Shown one piece after another: positions 8,501-17,054 of a stretch of DNA of 61,994 nt. Numbering within the stretch: position 1 is the stretch's first letter; every line of letters starts with the position of its first letter. Under the pieces are notes generated by a model. That model had not been told where the DNA came from. It worked only from the letters and a program-made list of their open reading frames with translations, and did not search any database. The position numbers were made by a program, and so were the translations under genes. This DNA is from Westiellopsis prolifica IICB1 (GTDB taxonomy: Bacteria; Cyanobacteriota; Cyanobacteriia; Cyanobacteriales; Nostocaceae): assembly GCF_004323185.1 (NCBI RefSeq), contig NZ_NAPS01000001.1, forward strand, positions 1,856,748 to 1,918,741, read 5' to 3'.

Positions 8501-11003
8501 CAATTAGCGGTGTATGGAAGGCTGCGGATACTGGTAAAGAAACAGCCGCATATCCTTGTTTGTGTAATGCATCCTTTACTTGGGTAATAGCGTTGGTGGG
8601 GCCTGCTAATACGACTTGGCGGGGTGAATTGAAGTTAGCGATCGCCACCTGGGGATAATTCCTCAGTACGGCTTCTACTTTACTCAGGTCTTCTTTTACC
8701 GCCAGCATTGCTCCTGTATCATAATTCGGATCTTGGGGTGCTGCCATTGCTTGTCCCCGTGCTTTCACGAGTAAGCAGTAATCTGCATCACTCAACACTC
8801 CCGCCGCCCACAATGCTGTCAGTTCACCAAAACTGTGTCCAGCGACGAAATCTGCCTTAAATCCAGATTGTTGCAGAATTTTATACATCCCTGCGCTTAA
8901 CATCCCAATTGCAGGTTGAGCATATTGTGTCCGTTGTAATGCTGCAATTTGGGCATTCTTTTCTGTCTCTTCAAATACGGGATGGGGAAAAACTATTTCG
9001 GATAGTGGCTGCAAGTTATCTTTGCATAACAAGCTATCCATGTAGCCATACAGATTCCGCATTTCCGGGAAATTCATCACTAATTCCCGACCCATATTCA
9101 AGTATTGCGAACCCTGACCGGAAAATAAAGCTACTACTTTTCCGGCTAATTCCATACCAGAAGCGCGGTAGTAAACACCTTGGGGATGTTCCCAGGATAT
9201 TGCAGTTGCTTTGTTTTTCAACAAGTCAATGCTAATTTGTAGTAACTTGCAAGCCTCAGCACTATTCTCAGCGACAAAACCAACCCTAGCAGCACCCTGG
9301 GGAATTTCTTTGGTTTTGCAAGCTTCGACCAACTCTAGATAATGTTTATTACCTGCTTCAGACTGCAATTGAGCTAAAGTTTCCTGACAACTGCTTAATA
9401 ACTCTGCTGGAGTTTGAGCAAACAGGACTACTTCACTAGGCGCAGTGTGCAAGCGGTAAGCTTGGTTGTGTTCGCCTTCGTATTCTTCCAGAACCACATG
9501 ATAGTTTGTACCACCAAAGCCAAAGGAACTGACACCCGCCCGTCTTGGTGCTTCCCCTTCTGACCGAATCCAGGGTCTTGTTTCTGTATTTAAATAGAAA
9601 GGTGAATTCTTGATTTGAAGTTTGGGATTGGGTTCAGTAACGTTAATTGTCGCTGGTAGGATTTTGTGGTGGAGTGCCAAAGCAGTTTTGATTAAACTCG
9701 CCGCACCAGCTGCCGCTTTTGTATGTCCAATCTGGGATTTGACTGTACCAAGGGCGATATGATGTCTTTTGGAACTATTTTCTCCGAAAAATTCTCGTAA
9801 AGATCCGAATTCAGTTGGATCACCCGCCATAGTCCCTGTACCGTGGGCTTCAATCAGGGAAACAGTTTCGGGTGTAAAGCCTGCATCTTCGTAGGCGCGG
9901 CGTAATGCTTGTACCTGTCCCGCTTGGCGAGGGGCGTAAATACTTTTATAGCGTCCATCGCTGGATGTACCGATACCTTTGATGACTGCATAGATTTTAT
10001 CGTTGTCTCGTACCGCATCTTCTAAGCGTTTGAGAACAACCATACCGATACCTTCACCCAACATCATGCCATCAGACTGGGTATCGAAGGGTCTCACGAC
10101 GCCGCTAGGAGTCACCGCCGGAGTTTTGCTAAAACTGATATAAGCTGTGATCGAGTTGTCAGTGTCAACGCCGCCAGTCAGCATCATGTCACAACGATGC
10201 TCGACTAACTCGCTAATTGCCATTTTCAGAGCGGCGAAGGAACTTGCACAAGCAGCGTCAACTGTACAATTTATCCCGCCTAAATTCAAACGGTTAGCAA
10301 TACGTCCAGAGATGACGTTCGCTAACATTCCGGGGAAAGCGTTTTCATCCCACTTGACATAAGCGCTTTTGATTTTCTCAATCACTTTTTGGGTATCTTC
10401 ATCAGATAAGCCGCTACTTTTGAGGGCTTTTTCCCAAATTGGATATTGCAGACGCGCAGCCAAGGGAATCCCTAATTTGAGAGCTGCTGATCCTAAGATG
10501 ACGCCAACAGTCTCGCGACTAAATTCCCGGTTTTCGCTGTAACCAGCATCTTCCATCGCTTGTTTGGCAATTAGCAAGCTCAACAGTTGGGAGACATCTG
10601 TTACTTCTAAAATATTTGGCGGAATCCCAAAATCCATGGGGTTAAAATCAACATGGGGGAGAAATCCGCCTCTTTTGCAATAGGTTTTGTCTTCTGGTGT
10701 CCTGGGGTTTGGATCGTAGTAATCTTCCACACTCCAATGGGTGGGTGGAATGTCGGTTATACAGTCGAGTTTATTAACAATATTTTGCCAATATTCCCGC
10801 AAGTTTTTCGCTTGGGGAAATAAGGAAGCCATACCAATAATAGCAATAGGATTATGCTGCAATTTTCTGTTTATTTTTTCGATTCCCATAGACTTATCCG
10901 ACATCCTTTTTTTGACCTCAAGAAACCTCACCACTGCCTTTTCACAATTGTTTATCTGTTCTTCCAATTGCGCTAAGGCAATCTCAATTGAATGAGCAGA
11001 CAT
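5502..11003 (-). CDS. hglE: HglE-like polyketide/PUFA-type synthase (KS-AT-ACP-ACP-partial KR)
   Basis: This 1833-residue multidomain synthase makes the very long acyl chain of heterocyst glycolipids. The ketosynthase (about 51-505) has active Cys252 in DAACASS, His387 in HGTGT and His427 in QIGHTKAAAG. The acyltransferase (about 620-960) has GQGSQ and Ser724 in GHSFGE. A long low-complexity linker (about 1010-1290) is partly built from DNA repeats. Two acyl carrier domains, each with LGIDSIKRVE, place their phosphopantetheine serines near residues 1368 and 1528. The last 230 residues look like the structural half of a ketoreductase. The layout resembles PfaA. It heads the minus-strand cluster hglE, Ser-rich gene, hglD, hglC. 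Upstream of the ATG there is no strong RBS. The AT-rich gap at 11004-11272 probably carries the promoter. Confidence 0.88.
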   Translation of the reverse strand: MSAHSIEIALAQLEEQINNCEKAVVRFLEVKKRMSDKSMGIEKINRKLQHNPIAIIGMASLFPQAKNLREYWQNIVNKLDCITDIPPTHWSVEDYYDPNPRTPEDKTYCKRGGFLPHVDFNPMDFGIPPNILEVTDVSQLLSLLIAKQAMEDAGYSENREFSRETVGVILGSAALKLGIPLAARLQYPIWEKALKSSGLSDEDTQKVIEKIKSAYVKWDENAFPGMLANVISGRIANRLNLGGINCTVDAACASSFAALKMAISELVEHRCDMMLTGGVDTDNSITAYISFSKTPAVTPSGVVRPFDTQSDGMMLGEGIGMVVLKRLEDAVRDNDKIYAVIKGIGTSSDGRYKSIYAPRQAGQVQALRRAYEDAGFTPETVSLIEAHGTGTMAGDPTEFGSLREFFGENSSKRHHIALGTVKSQIGHTKAAAGAASLIKTALALHHKILPATINVTEPNPKLQIKNSPFYLNTETRPWIRSEGEAPRRAGVSSFGFGGTNYHVVLEEYEGEHNQAYRLHTAPSEVVLFAQTPAELLSSCQETLAQLQSEAGNKHYLELVEACKTKEIPQGAARVGFVAENSAEACKLLQISIDLLKNKATAISWEHPQGVYYRASGMELAGKVVALFSGQGSQYLNMGRELVMNFPEMRNLYGYMDSLLCKDNLQPLSEIVFPHPVFEETEKNAQIAALQRTQYAQPAIGMLSAGMYKILQQSGFKADFVAGHSFGELTALWAAGVLSDADYCLLVKARGQAMAAPQDPNYDTGAMLAVKEDLSKVEAVLRNYPQVAIANFNSPRQVVLAGPTNAITQVKDALHKQGYAAVSLPVSAAFHTPLIAFAQKSFAIAIKNVNFQIPQIPVYTNVTGKEYPKEPAVIQKTLETHLSNSVLFKQEIENIYAAGGYCFVEFGPRNILTNLIKDILGDRPHMAIALNPSAQKNSDRSVREAAVQLRVAGMSLKNLDPYQLPPVIAEPPKNKGLNVKLCGSNYVSDKTKMAFEQALQNGKTVKLQHNSNSVSTSAIALPQTNGTNGTNGHSKQPQLVENTVEMVKGEMVKTNGNSNSQPLIPTSPTSRRDESRLYITPHTPPTLPTSQSPIPVPRSPMQPEIPDKLVNYQRILESLEYVLTQFQQNQSENLQVHSHYLNHQMEYAKTFFQLMQQQNSLLANGNNSPDTAKLKPSIIESLDRSMMQFHAQQGETLRIHQQYLKDQVEYTKNFFQLVQQEYSQLITDGGTTQPVISTNGRKATPEEIKPVKEIKEVTQVTEVKPLKEVTQENTSPTSYTSHTPHTPPTSPTPPTSHTPTPNTPTISAPPQPVITQQPLPPATLVASAPTIDLSELDQTLLAITSEKTGYPIEMLELDMDMEADLGIDSIKRVEIMGALQEKYPDLPKPSNVEELAELRTIGQIVQYLQSLVFTPALVEDKGDMGDMGDMGDMGDTENIFDNFSASPRLSVTASSEAVPEFSNDSTVVHASVAVAAEPIITVTETATPAAEIDLSNLSETLLAITSEKTGYPVEMLELDMDMEADLGIDSIKRVEIMGALQEKYPDLPKPSNVEELAELRTIGQIVEYLQKLAGAEKKKQQHESVNQPDELVPNIQRRPAKLQILPPPDFWESPIPEGHIALITDDGSLTTTKVAELLSQRGWKVVVLNLPPSLVPEKSPLPAGVNRVTLQDSTEEHLQQQLAAIATHYGNVGAFIHIHPVFQASNNSKIAYFPAEKAIIKQVFFMAKHLKKSLNAAANYGRSCFCTVARLDGAFGVEHKVNFGAIGAGLFGLTKTMIWEWPKVYCRAIDLSPDLSAETSAQHIFAELHDPNRYLTEVAYGSQGRVTLVSVLDR
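6695..6752 (-). repeat. 9-bp repeat between the two ACP domains of hglE
   Basis: Repeated TCCCCCATG/TCTCCCATG units encode four to five GDM tripeptides in a row between ACP1 and ACP2. The same unit type occurs in the hglC linker. Confidence 0.8.
7084..7190 (-). repeat. GGGGGAGTG tandem repeats encoding a Thr/Pro linker in hglE
   Basis: Repeats of GTGGGGGAGT type are read in frame as a His/Thr/Pro/Ser-rich linker upstream of ACP1. Confidence 0.75.
7706..7800 (-). repeat. GGGGATCGG repeats plus GACGCGATTCATCGCGTC palindrome inside hglE
   Basis: A GGGGATCGG cluster (7706-7740) and a perfect 20-bp palindrome core (7777-7796) lie inside the coding frame. The palindrome reads in frame as SRRDESRLYI. 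The same palindrome family occurs in intergenic DNA at 12242, 16976, 45117, 48060 and elsewhere. Confidence 0.8.
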
Positions 11004-11272
11004 AGAAGATGATTAATTTTTGGTAATGTGGATGATATAACTGCTACAGTTTCTGTAGCGAATTAATGCAGCAGTTATCCTATGCACAAGGGCTAAATAC
11101 TTGTATTGACATCAGCATCCAATAGCAAATGTCACCCTAACAATTTTGGATTTTGGATTTTGGATTTTGGATTAATATTTTTTGGAATATCAATTCTAAA
11201 ATCGCCAATCTTAAATCGGTTTACTCGATGAAAATAATTTTGCTTGTGTCTGTTGCAATTAGATCAAAAATA
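11004..11272. other. Gap upstream of hglE
   Basis: No gene was seen. It is A/T rich and contains GATTTTGG direct repeats near 11150-11175. It should hold the hglE promoter, but I could not assign a convincing -10/-35 pair by eye. Confidence 0.4.
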
Positions 11273-11551
11273 TTACACAACGCTCGACTCCTGAGATTGC
11301 GGTAATAAGTCGATGACGTTGTTGTAACTAGTAAAGTAGTCTTGCAGTGCGTTAGCTGCCTGACCCGTAAACTCTATCCATTCGTAATTATGGATATTGG
11401 GGGAGATGCTTTCACACTGGAATATTGGAAACTTAGGAGTAACTAAGAGAACAGAAACGCTTTTTATTTCTGAGGCAGTTTGATTATCTAGCTTAACTGC
11501 GGCAATGTAGCTGGTGTTAAGAATAACGTTCTGAATCTTGATAAATGCCAT
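11273..11551 (-). CDS. Small conserved-looking protein of unknown function
   Basis: The ATG at 11551 is preferred over an upstream TTG at 11596, because it follows a GGAAG box and gives the natural opening MAFIKIQNVILNTSYIAAVKL. The product is 92 residues, with a short beta-strand pattern (IQNVILNTSYIAAVKLD, SVSVLLV) and a helical end (GQAANALQDYF). No signal peptide or membrane segment was seen. The family was not recognised. It lies downstream of nothing on its strand and upstream of hglE, on the same strand, separated by 269 bases. Confidence 0.55.
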   Translation of the reverse strand: MAFIKIQNVILNTSYIAAVKLDNQTASEIKSVSVLLVTPKFPIFQCESISPNIHNYEWIEFTGQAANALQDYFTSYNNVIDLLPQSQESSVV

Positions 11552-12318
11552 AGCAGTTTCGACTTCCAAGATAATATATTCTATGAATTCTGTCAAACAA
11601 TATTTGACAAATTCGTTACAGAAAAATACCTCCTTTCATTTGAATTCATAAGCAATTACAAAAATAATTGAACTAATTAGAACTTAGAAAGATAAAGCCG
11701 CTTCCTGATTGGATTTAAAGAAGGAGCATTTTAAGTTTAATTCTGTTCACTTACTCAATCATTAATAATGGCATAGGGACTTTTTTAGTGCGTAGTTATG
11801 TACTCTCAATTAATTATTCACTAACTAATAAGCCTTGTTGCCTAAAAGAACGACAATTAATACCAAGATTAGCATAGCCAGAATTAACTGAACTGTTCGT
11901 AGAAGGCAATTTTAGAAAAAAGATAATTACTAACTTGAACAATCATTAAAAAGTAGCATTTCTTACTATTGCTTCAAGTAAAAAGTAGAAAGTGCCTATA
12001 CTACGGTAATAAATAGGCATCTCTTTCGCAATTATATTAATAAATAGCTTCAAGAAATATTGATTTTGGAATTAAATTAACAATGTGATCAAAAAAATTG
12101 TGCAGCCAGTAAACATCAGTATATTTTTCCTGACAAGCTGATGATTCAGCTATCAATGATGCTGATTTTGCAATAAAAATAAACTAGACACATTAAGAGG
12201 TTATTAAAGTCAATATTTATTTACATTTTTTTGTTGGTCATTAGAGACGCGATTTATCGCGTCTGTACAATGGTCATTGGTCATTCTCCCTTGTCTCCCT
12301 TGTCCTCTTTGTCCCCCA
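11552..12318. other. Long intergenic region
   Basis: The stretch is A/T rich and no convincing gene was seen on either strand. The right end holds a dispersed palindrome (12242-12264) and TCTCCCTTG repeats (12285-12312). The rest shows no structure that I could support. Confidence 0.4.
12242..12264. repeat. AGACGCGATTTATCGCGTCT palindrome
   Basis: Dispersed palindrome with an 8-bp GACGCGAT/ATCGCGTC stem, followed by TACAATGGTCATTGG. The same follow-on sequence occurs after the copy at 16976. Confidence 0.75.
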
Positions 12319-13668
12319 TCACCCCATCCTCACACTGAGATTGGCTTTTTTCCCTGTCCATTTTTCCCAACGGATAATTTCGCGACTGACTAATTCTGGG
12401 TTAGGATCTCCGATAAAACAGATACGTCCCATCCTTTCACAAGCGCTCAAAATTTCACCGTTTCCCATAAATGGAGCAATGACAAATTGATCTTGATGAC
12501 TTGTATAAAGGTTGATCAGGTAATTAATTATTCCCTCAATACCTTCAATATGAATTGGTGTTTGTGGCTTGGATATGGATTGATGAGAAAAAATGCCAAT
12601 GTACAGGTTACTAATGATTAATTCATACTGGTAAGGCATCCGAGTTTGGTTGCAAAACTCATAAATTTGATCTTGGGAACGTACGACTGCAACAATTCTT
12701 GCTTCATCAACCAAGTAATCATGATTCCAAGTAGGCGATAGAGTGGCGATCGCTAAAGCTGCATTTGAGGGTAATAGTTGTCTAAAATCTTTACTACTGG
12801 TATCACCACAATAAACTAAATGCCTACCCAGCACTAATTCATCACCTACTTTGACTTGCGGTTCTTTGAGAATAATGGTAGTTTTGCTGTCTGTATTTTC
12901 TAAACGATTTGGTACTTTTTTAATAGCTGACTTTGCTTGTTTTTGTGCGATCGCACTTTTTAAGGCTAATAATTGTAACTCCTTTTGCTTGGCTCGTGAT
13001 TCTGCTGCTAATTGTGCTTGTCGTTCAGCTTCTTGTTCTTCTCCCTTGGCTTTGGCTAATTGTGCAGCTTCTTCAGCTTGTTCTGCTAAGGTACGTTCAG
13101 CAGTAGCAGTTCTGGCTATTTCTAACTGAGCTGTAGTACTTTTGGCTAATGGCGTTTCTTTAATTAACTGTTTTACCTCTGGATGAATAGCTTTAGCAAT
13201 TTGTAAACCTTGCTGCAAAGTACGTTCAGAGAAACCTGTTTGTTTTGCGATATCCTTGGTAGTTTTAGCTGGTGGTGAAATGGTTGCACTACCTTTGAGG
13301 GTATATTGGTTATCTCCTGCTTTGGCTCTGAGTCCCATCCGTTGGAGAATTTGCTCTCGTTCCAACCAAAGTTCATTACGTTCGAGAGGTTCTAACTCAT
13401 TGCGGATCAAATTTTCGTCTATTTCCGCTAAACGAGATTGTTCAGTATCTTCATAATGAACAACATTGCACTCAATTTCTTCTAAACCCAGCATCTGACA
13501 AGCCGTCAAACGGTGCAACCCAGCAATTAAGTTGTAATGTTGATCTACCGTGATTGGGTTTAAAAGACCATTTGCTTGAATAGATTCTTTTAAATCCTTG
13601 ACTTTCTCGCCATTTAATGGACGACGATTCACACCAATTTTAATTTTGTCTATAGATATTTTAGGCAT
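12319..13668 (-). CDS. ParB/Srx-domain protein fused to a degenerate DNA methyltransferase-like domain
   Basis: Residues 1-90 are a ParB/sulfiredoxin-type domain: IDKIKIGVNRRPLN, then an IAGLHRLTACQMLG box and an ENLIRNELEP box. Residues 120-160 look like the following helix-turn-helix (TKDIAKQTGFSERTLQQ). Residues 175-245 are Ala/Glu/Gln/Lys rich and probably helical. The last 180 residues resemble an N4/N6 methylase: GDELVLGRHLVYCGDT, and near the end APFMGNGEIL, a SAM-loop-like box, followed by a REIIRWEKWTGKKA tail. The catalytic DPPY-type tetrapeptide is absent; SPTW stands near where it should be. The protein therefore probably binds DNA without methylating it. It lies between the hgl and hgd groups; whether it has any link to heterocysts is unknown. 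Confidence 0.72.
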   Translation of the reverse strand: MPKISIDKIKIGVNRRPLNGEKVKDLKESIQANGLLNPITVDQHYNLIAGLHRLTACQMLGLEEIECNVVHYEDTEQSRLAEIDENLIRNELEPLERNELWLEREQILQRMGLRAKAGDNQYTLKGSATISPPAKTTKDIAKQTGFSERTLQQGLQIAKAIHPEVKQLIKETPLAKSTTAQLEIARTATAERTLAEQAEEAAQLAKAKGEEQEAERQAQLAAESRAKQKELQLLALKSAIAQKQAKSAIKKVPNRLENTDSKTTIILKEPQVKVGDELVLGRHLVYCGDTSSKDFRQLLPSNAALAIATLSPTWNHDYLVDEARIVAVVRSQDQIYEFCNQTRMPYQYELIISNLYIGIFSHQSISKPQTPIHIEGIEGIINYLINLYTSHQDQFVIAPFMGNGEILSACERMGRICFIGDPNPELVSREIIRWEKWTGKKANLSVRMG

Positions 13669-14490
13669 AATTACTGTTTTTCTAAGTCGTCAGTCAGAAT
13701 ACCCGCAAGACGATAAACCCGATTTTATTTCACCAGTGCGATCAAAAACATTAATTTTATGAAAACTCTGATGAGGATCTCTGAATGCTTTACGGTCATT
13801 CGATTTTAGATTGATTTCACTGAGAAATTTGGGGGCTTTTACCTCGCTCTTACAGCCTTATTGAAGCCAATGCTCTTAAAAAAGTTCCCCCCTTTCCCCC
13901 CTTCCCTCGCTTATCCCCAATCCCCAATCCCCGTACTCTATGAGAAGCCGCTGACGCGTCTACGCGAAGCGTCTCCTCTGGAGAATCCCCGATCCCTTAT
14001 CCCCGATCCCCTGCTTGACAACATCAAAGTTTTTTGCCATATTGGAAGGCGAGTTTTTGATGTCCATATCATCGCCGCTTCGTTTTGAACTCAAATTCTT
14101 TTTCGACGTAAAAGTTTTCTAAATTAGTATTGTTATTGTTCAGGGCCTACTTTACCAGATATCTACCAAGAGTAAAATTGAGAAAATTTTGGTGTAAGGC
14201 TGCTGTTGATTGTGTGATCAATTACATTTAATTAGGTCGGCACAAATAAGGATAACTGGCGAGGAGCGTCATTCGTCATCCGTCATTTGTCATTGGTAAA
14301 GGTTTCTATTAATCAGTGAACAGTTAGAAAAACAGGTGTAATTTCCAGAATCGATGAATAACTGATAACTGATAACTGTAATATCGAAGAGTCATTGTTA
14401 GTCTTTTGTTATTTGTTGTTTGGTATTTAAAGCACCAATCATCAACAACCAACTATCAACAACCAACAATCAATATCAACCAATAAAAAT
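13669..14490. other. Gap upstream of hgdB
   Basis: No gene was seen. Repeats occupy 13886-14012: C-rich runs, CCCCAATCCCCAATCC and a GCGTCTACGCGAAGCGTC palindrome. The 450 bases before hgdB are A/T rich and hold CAACCAACTATCAACAACC-type direct repeats (14440-14480). The promoter of the hgd group should be here, but no box was assigned with confidence. Confidence 0.4.
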
Positions 14491-15690
14491 ATGACAGCAG
14501 ACAAGAAAAGCTTGTTCTTCGCAAAACCTTTAACTAGGTGGGGAATTTTTTTGGCAGTTTCCATTGCTTTTGCTACGGGTTTAGTGTCTTTCTTCAGTTT
14601 GTTATTGCTTCGATCTCAAGTTCAAACCGAACCACAAAAGCCTGTGAAAGCTGCGCCTGCAAGAGTTGCTGTGACTGCTTTAGGGCGTATTGTACCTGAT
14701 GGTGAAATTACTCAATTGTCTGCTCCAAGTTCAGTAAATGGTGTACGAGTAGAAAAGCTGTTAGTGAAAGAAGGAGAGCAAGTAAAAGCAGGTCAGATCA
14801 TAGCATTGCTGGAAGGATACACGCGTACTTTGGTAGGTGTACAACAAGCTTTAGACAGTGTGACAGTGGCTCAAGCTAAACTAGCACAGGTTAAAGCTGG
14901 GGCAAAAACAGGCGATATTGATGCTCAAAAAGCAGCGATCGCTCAGGTAGAATGGCAATTACAAGGAGAAATCACCACTCAGCAAGCAGCGATCGCCAGT
15001 CTCGAAGCCCAAGTCCAAAATGCTGAAACTGAAAACAACCGCTATCAACAACTATATAGAGAAGGTGCGATTTCCGCATCTACAGCAGAGAGCAAAGCTT
15101 TGCAACTGAAGACTTTGCAACAGCAACTAGCTGAAGGTAAAGCAGCTCTCACGCGCACTGTTGATACTCTCCAACAACAACTCAGAGAGTCTAAAGCCAA
15201 ACTAGGAAGTATAAAAGAGGTGCGTCCCACAGATGTGCGCCTAGCAGAAGCAGAACTCAAGAGTGCAATGTCTGATGTGAAACAAGCACAAGCCCAACAT
15301 GAATTAACTTATGTAAAATCTCCAGTCACTGGTAAAGTTTTGAAAACTCATGCCAAATCAGGAGAAGCAGTCGCCGCTAACGGTATTGTAGAGATCGGTA
15401 AAATTTCTCAAATGTACGCGATCGCAGAAGTTTACCAAACAGATATTCAAAAAGTACGTATAGGTCAAAAAGCAATCATCACTAGCACCGCCTTTCCTGG
15501 TAAAAAATTACAAGGGACAGTCAGCGAAATAGGTTTACTCGTTGACAGACAAAATATCTTAAGTGTCAACCCTGGTGCAGATACAGATCGCAGAGTCGTT
15601 GAAGTCAAAATCCGCCTCGATAACCCAGCAGATAGTCAACAAGTCTCTGATTTAACCAACTTACAGGTAGATGTGGCTATTAAAATTTAG
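14491..15690 (+). CDS. hgdB: HgdB, DevB-type periplasmic adaptor of the heterocyst glycolipid exporter
   Basis: This 399-residue HlyD/DevB-family membrane fusion protein has an N-terminal membrane anchor (about 17-42) and a biotinyl/lipoyl-like segment (GVRVEKLLVKEGEQVKAGQIIALLEG, about 87-110). A long alpha hairpin rich in Ala/Gln/Glu follows (about 120-270). The second half of the lipoyl fold (YVKSPVTGKVLKTHAKSGEAV) and a beta-barrel end complete it. In Anabaena the HgdB-HgdC pair works with TolC to lay down the laminated glycolipid layer. The ATG and length fit the family. Next on the strand come hgdC and hgdA, the order known from Anabaena (hgdBCA). No ATPase gene of the DevA type is present in the group. 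Confidence 0.87.
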   Translation: MTADKKSLFFAKPLTRWGIFLAVSIAFATGLVSFFSLLLLRSQVQTEPQKPVKAAPARVAVTALGRIVPDGEITQLSAPSSVNGVRVEKLLVKEGEQVKAGQIIALLEGYTRTLVGVQQALDSVTVAQAKLAQVKAGAKTGDIDAQKAAIAQVEWQLQGEITTQQAAIASLEAQVQNAETENNRYQQLYREGAISASTAESKALQLKTLQQQLAEGKAALTRTVDTLQQQLRESKAKLGSIKEVRPTDVRLAEAELKSAMSDVKQAQAQHELTYVKSPVTGKVLKTHAKSGEAVAANGIVEIGKISQMYAIAEVYQTDIQKVRIGQKAIITSTAFPGKKLQGTVSEIGLLVDRQNILSVNPGADTDRRVVEVKIRLDNPADSQQVSDLTNLQVDVAIKI

Positions 15691-15798
15691 CTACTCCCAG
15701 CATAGTTAAATCACTCACAAAACAAAGTAGCTAGGCTGGTTTTTTACTATTAATTACTAACCACTAACTACCAATTACCAATTACCAATTACCAAATC

Positions 15799-16977
15799 AT
15801 GGTGTTTAAAATTCCTCTGGGATGGTTGCAACTAGTCAGAAACAAGATTCGTTCACTAGTAGCTGTAGCCGGCATTGGTTTTATTGTAATTTTGATGTTT
15901 ATGCAACTTGGATTTCAAGATGCTCTTTATTCTAGTGCTACCCAGGTGCATCGCAATCTCCGAGGTGATTTATTTTTAGTCAGTTCGCAGTATAAATCTT
16001 TGACTGCAATTCAAAGCTTCTTTCGGACTCGATTGTATCAAGTTTTGGGGTTTGATGGTGTAGAGTCAGTTAGCCCTATATATTTGGGATTTGCTAAATT
16101 TAAAAACCCCGAAAATGGCGAAAAATATTCAATCTATGTGATTGGTTTTGAACCAGGAAGACCAATCATGAATATGCCGGAAGTTGAGAAAAATATAGAT
16201 AAAATTAAAATTCCCGACGTCGTACTTTTCGACCGGAATTCTCGTCCAGAATTTGGACCAGTTGCCAATAAATTTATTCAGGAAAATACCGAACAAATAC
16301 TAGAAATATTTCCCTTTGATTCCCTCAGAGGTTATAGAGTTAGAGTTGGTGGTTTATTTAGTCTAGGGCCATCCTTTGGTGTAGATGGAAACTTGATAGT
16401 CAGTGACACAACTTTTTTGAGGATATTTCCTAACAGTCGTCCTTCAGAAATGATTGATGTCGGTGTAATTTCACTACAACCAGGTGCTAATCCCCAAAAA
16501 GTAATAGCAGAATTGCGAGCTAATTTACCCAATGACGTGAAACTTTTTACTCACCAAGAGTTCATTGATTTTGAGAAAGAATATTGGGCTACAAGAACAC
16601 CCATTGGTTTCATACTCAATCTTATGCTTTCAATGGCTTCAGTTGTTGGTATCGTAATTGTTTATCAAATTCTCTACAGTAATATATCCACTCAACTAGT
16701 TGCTTATGCAACCTTAAAAGCCATAGGTTATGAAAACAATTATTTATTAAATGTCGTGTTTCAACAGGCTTTTATATTGTCAGTTTTAGGTTATATTCCA
16801 GGGTTTTTTCTATCTATATTCATATATGATTTTGCTATGGAAGCAACTAAACTACCCATTATGATGATTCCTCAAAATGCAGTCATTGTTTTCATTTCAA
16901 CAATCTTAATGTGTATGACATCTGGTGCATTAGCTATCAACAAACTGCGCTCCACAGACCCAGCAGATATTTTTTAG
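15799..16977 (+). CDS. hgdC: HgdC, DevC-type inner-membrane permease
   Basis: This 392-residue FtsX/MacB-like permease of the DevC family has one membrane segment at about 20-45 and a large periplasmic domain (about 50-265). Three C-terminal membrane segments follow (about 268-295, 318-345, 355-378), ending in the cytoplasmic tail NKLRSTDPADIF. The opening FKIPLGWLQLVRNKIRSLVAVAGI is typical of DevC. It would form the inner-membrane channel for heterocyst glycolipid export together with HgdB. It begins 108 bases after hgdB, and a dispersed palindrome starts right at its stop codon. Confidence 0.87.
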   Translation: MVFKIPLGWLQLVRNKIRSLVAVAGIGFIVILMFMQLGFQDALYSSATQVHRNLRGDLFLVSSQYKSLTAIQSFFRTRLYQVLGFDGVESVSPIYLGFAKFKNPENGEKYSIYVIGFEPGRPIMNMPEVEKNIDKIKIPDVVLFDRNSRPEFGPVANKFIQENTEQILEIFPFDSLRGYRVRVGGLFSLGPSFGVDGNLIVSDTTFLRIFPNSRPSEMIDVGVISLQPGANPQKVIAELRANLPNDVKLFTHQEFIDFEKEYWATRTPIGFILNLMLSMASVVGIVIVYQILYSNISTQLVAYATLKAIGYENNYLLNVVFQQAFILSVLGYIPGFFLSIFIYDFAMEATKLPIMMIPQNAVIVFISTILMCMTSGALAINKLRSTDPADIF

Positions 16978-17000
16978 AAACGCGATTTTTCGCGTCTGTA
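16976..17000. repeat. AAACGCGATTTTTCGCGTCT palindrome between hgdC and hgdA
   Basis: Member of the dispersed GACGCGAT/ATCGCGTC palindrome family. It overlaps the hgdC stop codon and could act as a weak terminator or RNA-processing hairpin. Confidence 0.7.
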
Positions 17001-17054
17001 CAATGGTCATTGGTATTTCATCTCTCACACTCCTCAAATAATTTGTATCCAAAT

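Noticed and set aside
13861-14088. 75-codon frame rich in Pro upstream of hgdB
   Set aside because: Encoded by C-rich repeats and a palindrome, without RBS.
16911-17054. Upstream extension of the hgdA frame
   Set aside because: Overlaps the hgdC end and reads through a palindromic repeat; the Rossmann start fits ATG17055.
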